DNA of 9,795 nucleotides from NCBI GenBank assembly GCA_026987155.1, contig JALSNG010000068.1, positions 1-9,795 of the forward strand. The letters are read 5' to 3'. Within the stretch, counting starts at the first letter, position 1. The number at the start of each line of letters is the position of its first letter. The translations under genes and the position numbers were made by a program. Below, in pieces: positions 6,099-9,795 of the stretch. The DNA comes from Thermococcus sp. (GTDB taxonomy: Archaea; Methanobacteriota_B; Thermococci; Thermococcales; Thermococcaceae). The notes under the pieces are model-generated. The model was given only the letters and a program-made list of their open reading frames with translations, was not told where the DNA came from and made no database searches.

Positions 6099-6564
6099 CT
6101 TTATCACCCAGGAAGTTCTTGAGACGCTGCATGTGGATGGGTATCATCATGTAGGGCCTGTCCGGGAAGTCCATGTCGAGGAGTGCCATGTAGATTATCT
6201 CCCCCACCGGGAACTTCCCGAGCAGAACCACTGCAGCGGTGGCGAGGGCCTTTCGCCCGGACGTTATGTCCAGGTCTATTGTGTAGCCTTCATTTTCAAG
6301 GGTCTGGAAGAGCTCCGTGAACCTTCTGTCGGCCTCAATGAAGCTGTTGTCAGGGATTACGATGGTCTCGATCTCGGGAGTGAAGTTGTAGGCCCGCGAT
6401 ATTGCTTTTATTGCCTCCACAACTTTGGGGAGCTTTTTGCGGTACGTCTCTTCCGTGAATATAAAAATCCTGTCCGGTTTTCTCCCCCTTGAGACGACCG
6501 TGTAGTAGGTATTCACCAGTGCCCATTCCGAGCGGCCGAGTAGGGTTATGTAGGCAATCTTCAT
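6082..6564 (-). CDS. Stand-alone CARF-like (CRISPR-associated Rossmann fold) protein
   Basis: The 160-residue protein looks like a single CARF domain. The first strand and loop, KIAYITLLGRSEWALVNTYY (residues 2-21), fit the CARF beta1-loop-helix. IDLDITSGRKALATAA (96-111) fits the second signature, a strand followed by a T/S-G-G/R-K loop that contacts the ligand. CARF domains bind cyclic oligoadenylates or related nucleotides and switch on attached effectors in type III CRISPR systems. Here no effector is fused; the PIN nuclease is the next gene, overlapping by 17 bp. I choose the ATG at 6562-6564, which overlaps the stop of the upstream membrane gene as ATGA; a GTG five codons earlier is possible. 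No CRISPR array or cas gene is visible nearby. The fold assignment rests on motif reading only. Confidence 0.72.
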   Translation of the reverse strand: MKIAYITLLGRSEWALVNTYYTVVSRGRKPDRIFIFTEETYRKKLPKVVEAIKAISRAYNFTPEIETIVIPDNSFIEADRRFTELFQTLENEGYTIDLDITSGRKALATAAVVLLGKFPVGEIIYMALLDMDFPDRPYMMIPIHMQRLKNFLGDKDAVPY

Positions 6565-7010
6565 AGACCACGCCCCCACACGTACGCTAAAGCACCGTAG
6601 GCTATCGCTAAGATGAACGGAGCCGCTGAGATTCGCCCCTTGACGGTCCTGTATGCGAGCAGGAACGGAATCAGTGCCATCACGAAGTACTCAGCGCCCC
6701 ATACCTCGTAAATCCCAAAGCCTGTAACGGCAAAGAGGAAAAGCATGGACACAAACACCCCCGCGGGAACGGTTAAAACCGTGAGCATGAGGACATCAAC
6801 AGCTTTGCCCGATTTTCTCTCTGGGATTAAGACTATCCAGAAAAGGAAGGCCAAAACGGTGAAGTGGAGAAGCAGTTGCGGGAACTCCACGTCAAGGTTC
6901 GGCTCTCCCCTCGCGGGCAGGTAGTAGAAAAGAGCCGCCCCGAATGTATAGGCAAGCGTCATGATGAGCGAGATTCCCCACTTCATGTGGGGGGAACCCT
7001 CGGCTTTCAT
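6561..7010 (-). CDS. Multi-pass membrane protein coupled to the CARF gene
   Basis: The 149-residue protein has about five hydrophobic segments (roughly 11-31, 44-62, 72-97, 105-121 and 128-145) and short loops such as LIPERKSGKAVD and YRTVKGRIS. No family motif is recognised. The ATG at 7008-7010 has GGTG 7 nt upstream; Met9 has no comparable site. It begins 12 bp after the DUF2284 stop and its own stop shares ATGA with the CARF start. It therefore belongs to the same transcript and is probably translationally coupled to the CARF protein. It may be a membrane component of the CARF-PIN module or only an operon neighbour. Confidence 0.75.
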   Translation of the reverse strand: MKAEGSPHMKWGISLIMTLAYTFGAALFYYLPARGEPNLDVEFPQLLLHFTVLAFLFWIVLIPERKSGKAVDVLMLTVLTVPAGVFVSMLFLFAVTGFGIYEVWGAEYFVMALIPFLLAYRTVKGRISAAPFILAIAYGALAYVWGRGL

Positions 7011-7022
7011 CCGTTCACACCT

Positions 7023-7484
7023 TCACTCAATTAGCACCATCCCGTACAAAACGCTTTCGGAGAAGTTTATCACCACCAGCCTTCCAATCTCGATGCCGAT
7101 GGCGTCTATGCTCGGCCTGACCTTGGTTGGAAGCCTGCATGGCTCGCCCCTCTCGAAGGGACAGTCGTCGCAGAGGTTGCAGGAGCCAGGGAATAAAGCG
7201 AGGGCATACATTTTTCCCTCCCGGAAAAACTCTTCCTCCCTCTTCAGCAGGTACAGGAGGGCTTTCCGCTTGTCCTCCTCAAAGCGCCCCATGTCTATCT
7301 CAAATTTTATTATCAAAGCCTTTTTGAAGTGTCGCACCCAATCCCTTGCCTCCCGCCAGTCCGGGACGTGCGGCGGACAGTTTAATCTTTTGCCGTACAT
7401 CGGACAGGAGCGGCACTTCCACACTGGCCTGGGCGAGACGACTATCTCATCGGCTGGAATTTCCCTCTCCCACAGTACCTTCAT
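7023..7484 (-). CDS. DUF2284 cysteine-rich putative metal-binding protein
   Basis: This 153-residue protein carries two cysteine clusters: CRSCPMYGKRLNCPPHVP (C24, C27, C36), whose CPPH signature is typical of DUF2284, and CNLCDDCPFERGEPC (C102, C105, C108, C116). The family is annotated only as predicted metal-binding. The seven cysteines suggest an iron-sulfur or zinc site, but no reaction is established. The ATG at 7482-7484 has no clear ribosome binding site. A TATA-like box at 7513-7522 would give a leader of only about 8 nt, so the mRNA may be nearly leaderless. It lies 36 bp downstream of the SDR gene and 12 bp upstream of the membrane-protein gene. Confidence 0.88.
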   Translation of the reverse strand: MKVLWEREIPADEIVVSPRPVWKCRSCPMYGKRLNCPPHVPDWREARDWVRHFKKALIIKFEIDMGRFEEDKRKALLYLLKREEEFFREGKMYALALFPGSCNLCDDCPFERGEPCRLPTKVRPSIDAIGIEIGRLVVINFSESVLYGMVLIE

Positions 7485-7512
7485 GGGGCATCAAGAGAAA
7501 ATGGGGAAGGAG

Positions 7513-7522
7513 CTTAAAAATC
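7513..7522 (-). promoter_or_regulatory. TATA box upstream of the DUF2284 gene
   Basis: On the minus strand the sequence is GATTTTTAAG, centred about 33 bp from the DUF2284 ATG. It overlaps the stop codon of the SDR gene. It would allow the DUF2284-membrane-CARF-PIN genes to be transcribed independently of the SDR gene. Confidence 0.5.
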
Positions 7523-8243
7523 AATCCATCAGCCTGCCGCCGTTGACGTCTATTACCTCGCCGGTTATGTGGTCGTTTTCGAGGAGGAAGATCACTGCAT
7601 GAGCTATCTCCTCCGGCTTGGCTATCTCCCCGGTCAGGGAGAGCGAGCGGAGCCTTTCCTTTATCTCCGGACTTATCAGCTCTGTATCAACGGGACCAGG
7701 AGCAACTGCGTTGACGAGGATGTTGGGAGCGAGATGCCTTGCGAGATTGAAGGTGAGGGCTATCAGTCCGCCCTTCGATGCCGCGTAGTGAGGGCCAACC
7801 GTTCCGCCGTCCTTCCCGGCTATTGAGGCTATGTTGACTATCTTTCCCTTCTTCATGTACCTGAGAACCTCCTGGGTAACTATGAAGGGCCCCTTGAGGT
7901 TGACGCTTAGAACCGAGTCCCAGTCATCGTCGGTGACCTCCATGGGCTTCAGGGCCCTTCCAAGTATTCCAGCGTTGTTAACGAGGACATCTATCCTTCC
8001 GAAGTGGCTGATGATCCCTTCGACCATCCTTCTGACCTCCTCGCGGTTGCTTACGTCGGCCTTTACTGCAATAGCATCGACTCCGTAGGATCGGCAGAGC
8101 TCGGCGGTCTCTTCTGCCTTTTTCCTGCTGTGGGCGTAGTTTATAGCTATGTTCGCACCCTTCTCCGCGAGGGCAAGGGCTATTGCCCTCCCTATTCCCC
8201 TTCCGCCACCGGTGACGAGGGCAACCTTCCCGGCCAGCTGCAC
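7521..8243 (-). CDS. Short-chain dehydrogenase/reductase, FabG-like
   Basis: The 240-residue classical SDR has the nucleotide-binding loop TGGGRGIG (11-18), the NNAG motif (89-92), the catalytic S140 (NIASIAG), Y153 and K157 (YAASK), and the conserved PGPVDT segment (182-187). The residues after the second strand (NYAHSRKKAE) favour NADP(H). It resembles 3-oxoacyl-ACP reductases; archaea lack a standard fatty-acid synthase, so the real substrate is uncertain. I choose the GTG at 8241-8243 because GGTGAT lies 4 nt upstream. A GTG three codons earlier lies inside that site's own region and is less likely. It is the first gene of the minus-strand run that ends with the PIN gene. Confidence 0.9.
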   Translation of the reverse strand: MQLAGKVALVTGGGRGIGRAIALALAEKGANIAINYAHSRKKAEETAELCRSYGVDAIAVKADVSNREEVRRMVEGIISHFGRIDVLVNNAGILGRALKPMEVTDDDWDSVLSVNLKGPFIVTQEVLRYMKKGKIVNIASIAGKDGGTVGPHYAASKGGLIALTFNLARHLAPNILVNAVAPGPVDTELISPEIKERLRSLSLTGEIAKPEEIAHAVIFLLENDHITGEVIDVNGGRLMD

Positions 8244-8274
8244 GGGGATCACCGGGTACTACTTTGTCGGCTGA

Positions 8275-8309
8275 ACTTAATAAACCCTAACGCCGAAATA
8301 TTTTTACGA
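8275..8309. promoter_or_regulatory. Divergent promoters of SDR and PEBP-lipoprotein genes
   Basis: On the minus strand TTTATTAAG (8276-8284) sits about 37 bp from the SDR GTG. On the plus strand AAATATTTTTACG (8296-8308) sits about 31 bp from the lipoprotein ATG. The two TATA-like boxes lie back to back, about 12 bp apart, and both imply short leaders. Confidence 0.5.
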
Positions 8310-8332
8310 AAGACCACGTAGGTTTAGATGAT

Positions 8333-8875
8333 ATGAGGGTCGTGTATCTACTCCTAATCCTAATGGTGTTGGCGGCCGGTTGTTTAAAAGGAGGTGGTGG
8401 TATGGACGAAAAGAAAACCCTTGAAGTCGGTTCCGTCTTTCACAACGGCGGGTACATCCCCGAGAAGTTCACCTGCGATGGAGAGGACATCAACCCCCCG
8501 ATCTTCGTAGGAAACATAGGAAAGGAGGTCAAAAGCCTGGCAATAATCGTTGATGACCCCGACGCACCAGCCGGGACGTTCACCCACTGGATAGCCTGGA
8601 ACATACCCCCACGGGGGGAGATTCCCGAAGCCATCCCCAAGGAGGGAATCGTCGAATCCCCGCTGAAGATTGTGCAGGGTGTTAACGATTTTGGGAAGGT
8701 AGGCTACGGCGGGCCATGTCCGCCAAGAGGAGTCCACCACTATCATTTCAAGGTCTACGCCCTCGATACCACACTGGATCTAAGGCCAGGGGCGACAAGA
8801 AAAGAACTGGAGAGGGCTATGGAAGGCCACGTCATTCAGTGGGGAGAGCTCGTCGGCCTCTACGAGAGACACTGA
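8333..8875 (+). CDS. PEBP / YbhB-YbcL (Raf kinase inhibitor-like) family lipoprotein
   Basis: The 180-residue protein begins with a lipoprotein signal: hydrophobic residues 4-15, lipobox LAAGC with the lipidated cysteine at 17, then a KGGGG linker. The mature part is a phosphatidylethanolamine-binding-protein fold. It has DDPDAP (74-79), THWIAWNIP (84-92), GYGGPCPP (124-131) and HHYHFKVYALD (135-145), which are the residues lining the family's anion-binding pocket. Without the signal it is about 157 residues, the usual YbhB length. The biochemical role in archaea is unknown. An internal ATG (Met24 at 8402) with a much stronger ribosome binding site could also give a cytoplasmic form. The gene ends one base before the end of the convergent gene. 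Confidence 0.9.
   Translation: MRVVYLLLILMVLAAGCLKGGGGMDEKKTLEVGSVFHNGGYIPEKFTCDGEDINPPIFVGNIGKEVKSLAIIVDDPDAPAGTFTHWIAWNIPPRGEIPEAIPKEGIVESPLKIVQGVNDFGKVGYGGPCPPRGVHHYHFKVYALDTTLDLRPGATRKELERAMEGHVIQWGELVGLYERH
8388..8404 (+). promoter_or_regulatory. Internal ribosome-binding site and alternative start in PEBP gene
   Basis: AAGGAGGTGGTGGTATG is a near-ideal purine-rich ribosome binding site directly before an in-frame ATG at 8402-8404. Starting there removes the whole lipoprotein signal. The upstream ATG at 8333 has no comparable site. The purine run also encodes the Lys-Gly-Gly-Gly-Gly linker common after archaeal lipoboxes, so the match could be a by-product. Confidence 0.4.
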
Positions 8876-8876
8876 G

Positions 8877-9128
8877 TCACTTTTCTTTTAACTTTACAAC
8901 GAGATTAATGGCACTCTGAAGTGCCGCCAAGAAGTTCAGGGCGAAGAATATCCAGTCCCCTATCAGGTAAGAGTATATTGTGAGCAGCGTCGAGGCCGTT
9001 ACGTAGATCAGTATGAACTGCATGTTGAGGGGGCATTTTCTCGTCCTTATGGTCTCCCACGTCTGGGGAACCCACGAGCTCACCAGGAGAAGCATTCCAA
9101 TCAACCCAATTATCGCACCGCCGTCCAT
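8877..9128 (-). CDS. SemiSWEET/PQ-loop-like three-helix membrane protein
   Basis: The 83-residue protein has three hydrophobic helices (about 5-22, 36-54 and 58-78). The first ends in SWVPQT (18-23), the PQ motif of SWEET/SemiSWEET and PQ-loop transporters, and the third contains ALNFLAALQSAINL (63-76). Length fits bacterial SemiSWEETs, which work as dimers to move sugars; archaeal substrates are not known. The frame is open 52 codons further upstream, but the ATG at 9126-9128 is preferred because GGGTGAG lies 5 nt before it, the fold begins there, and the extension covers the promoter. It ends convergently, one base from the lipoprotein gene. Confidence 0.78.
   Translation of the reverse strand: MDGGAIIGLIGMLLLVSSWVPQTWETIRTRKCPLNMQFILIYVTASTLLTIYSYLIGDWIFFALNFLAALQSAINLVVKLKEK
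8880..8890 (+). terminator. T-rich tract after the PEBP gene
   Basis: CTTTTCTTTTA follows five bases after the TGA of the lipoprotein gene and has the look of an archaeal T-tract terminator. It also encodes the Lys-Leu-Lys-Glu-Lys end of the convergent gene, so its composition may simply reflect that coding sequence. Confidence 0.35.
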
Positions 9129-9158
9129 TTTTCTCACCCGGAGGGGAAACGAGGGAGC

Positions 9159-9169
9159 ATAAAAAAGCC
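9159..9169 (-). promoter_or_regulatory. TATA box of the SemiSWEET-like gene
   Basis: On the minus strand GGCTTTTTTATG is centred about 35 bp upstream of the ATG at 9128, giving a leader of about 10 nt. This supports the short 83-residue version of the gene. Confidence 0.5.
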
Positions 9170-9234
9170 TTGTGGATGCTTTTCTGTAAAAGGGAATGGG
9201 ATTGATGACCCGAATACTCAGGTTCACGGAAAAA

Positions 9235-9699
9235 TCAAAGCTGGCTCGCGAGCCGGGACATTGCCCATGTCTTAACGTCCTCATCCATGATGCCGTTGAT
9301 TATTTCCATTGCCTCAGACACTTTACCGTTTCTGGCGAGGATAAGGGCTATCTCCGCCTCAACCTTTGACCTGTTGGGAACGTCCTTTATGAACATGGAA
9401 ATCCTCTTTGCGTCCTCAAGCTTTCCCAGGTTGAGGAACTCGAAGGCCAGGCTCATCAGTGCCTTTGTGGACTCCTCAAAGTTCTCTATATCCAGGGCCG
9501 CCTCAACAGCCCTCTCAAGAAACTTCGCGTATTCCCCGTCTCCCTTAGCGACCTCGACGGCTATCGTGGAGAAAGCCTTCGCCCGTATTACTTCATCGGG
9601 TATCCCCTCGGCCATTTTCAGGGCTTCCCCATAATTTCCGGAATCCACAAGTTTGATAACGGCTTCATAAAGCGCCCTTGACCTGTACCACTCCTGCAT
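9235..9699 (-). CDS. TPR-like helical-repeat protein
   Basis: The 154-residue, all-helical, soluble protein has degenerate repeats of about 31-35 residues that begin with a G-(N/K)-x-x-E/D-A pattern: GNYGEALKMAEGIPDEVIRA (21-40), GKLEDAKRISMFIKDVPNRS (92-111) and GKVSEAMEIINGIMDEDVKT (125-144). Each is followed by a second helix (KAFSTIAVEVAK, KVEAEIALILAR, WAMSRLASQL). A less regular unit lies between the first and second. TPR-like proteins mediate protein contacts; no partner can be named. The ATG at 9697-9699 is preferred, with GGGTGGGGG upstream and a TATA box 36 bp away; a longer frame to a TTG at 9729 would run into that promoter. Confidence 0.8.
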   Translation of the reverse strand: MQEWYRSRALYEAVIKLVDSGNYGEALKMAEGIPDEVIRAKAFSTIAVEVAKGDGEYAKFLERAVEAALDIENFEESTKALMSLAFEFLNLGKLEDAKRISMFIKDVPNRSKVEAEIALILARNGKVSEAMEIINGIMDEDVKTWAMSRLASQL

Positions 9700-9730
9700 T
9701 ACAAGACCCCCACCCAATATGGGCATCAAT

Positions 9731-9763
9731 GGATTTAAGCTTTCCGCGGCTAAACTTTATAAC
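9731..9763. promoter_or_regulatory. Divergent promoters at the right edge
   Basis: GGATTTAAGC (9731-9740) read on the minus strand as GCTTAAATCC is a TATA box for the helical-repeat gene. ACTTTATAAC (9754-9763) on the plus strand is a strong TATA box for the gene that begins at the window edge. The two boxes are 13 bp apart. Confidence 0.6.
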
Positions 9764-9792
9764 CTGCGATGAGTACCAAAATCGGTGAGAAC

Positions 9793-9795
9793 ATG
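9793..9795 (+). CDS. First codon of a plus-strand gene (partial)
   Basis: An ATG is the last codon of the window. It is preceded by CGGTGAG (9783-9789), a typical ribosome binding site, and by a TATA box about 35 bp upstream. An in-frame ATG at 9769 is also open to the edge, but it would lie upstream of the expected transcription start. The product cannot be told. Confidence 0.55.

Noticed and set aside
6135..6150. C-box-like ATGATGA on the minus strand inside the CARF gene
   Set aside because: It encodes the Met-Met-Ile of the protein and has no matching D box or stem.
5682..6492. Plus-strand open frames opposite the PIN and CARF genes
   Set aside because: They are antisense to genes with recognisable motifs and good start signals, and show no motif or start signal of their own.
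9201..9245. Possible second C/D box RNA around GATTGATGACC in the gap before the helical-repeat gene
   Set aside because: The C box lacks its leading purine, no CTGA D box follows at a suitable distance, and no closing stem is visible on either strand.
1..9795. CRISPR arrays, insertion sequences, tRNA or rRNA genes
   Set aside because: No regularly spaced direct repeats, transposase motifs, terminal inverted repeats or tRNA-like cloverleaf sequences were seen on either strand by reading.

Overview
The window looks like chromosomal DNA from a hyperthermophilic archaeon of the order Thermococcales, probably Thermococcus given the GC-rich coding regions. Four things point there: TATA-like boxes about 25-30 bp from starts; GGTG/GGGTGAT-type ribosome binding sites; a perfect Thermococcales glycolytic motif (TATCAC-N5-GTGATA) at 3306-3322; and the gene set, which includes QueE for archaeosine, a TIP49/RuvB-like AAA+ ATPase, a CARF protein with a PIN nuclease, DUF2284 and a Gly-rich-linker lipoprotein. 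Genes are dense and sit on both strands, and three convergent pairs overlap at their 3' ends.

Left part (1-2195): the 3' end of an unidentified plus-strand gene overlaps the end of a minus-strand, membrane-anchored, sequon-rich beta-propeller protein that is AT-richer than its surroundings. A compact divergent promoter separates that gene from queE, a radical-SAM enzyme of 7-deazaguanine (archaeosine) biosynthesis.

Middle-left (2182-5149): an MFS transporter on the minus strand faces a short divergent control region. This holds the glycolytic motif, a TATA box that can be read both ways, and a previously unflagged box C/D sRNA candidate (about 3355-3417). The archaeal RuvB-like/TIP49 ATPase follows on the plus strand, and then a small membrane protein. 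The eukaryotic relatives of this ATPase (RUVBL1/2) help assemble box C/D snoRNPs, so its adjacency to a C/D RNA is notable, though it may be chance.

Middle-right (5136-8243, all minus strand): a tightly packed run transcribed right to left holds an SDR oxidoreductase, a DUF2284 cysteine-rich protein, a five-helix membrane protein, a CARF-like sensor and a PIN-domain nuclease. The last three are linked by a 4-bp ATGA overlap and a 17-bp overlap. I read the CARF and PIN pair as a candidate split ligand-sensing/RNA-cleaving defence module outside any visible CRISPR-cas locus. This is the most promising system in the window.

Right part (8253-9795): a PEBP/YbhB-family lipoprotein with a second, strongly SD-preceded internal start; a SemiSWEET/PQ-loop-like small membrane protein; a TPR-like helical-repeat protein; and the first codon of a plus-strand gene cut by the window edge. 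I saw no CRISPR array, insertion sequence, rRNA or tRNA. No stretch over 300 bases lacks a gene.
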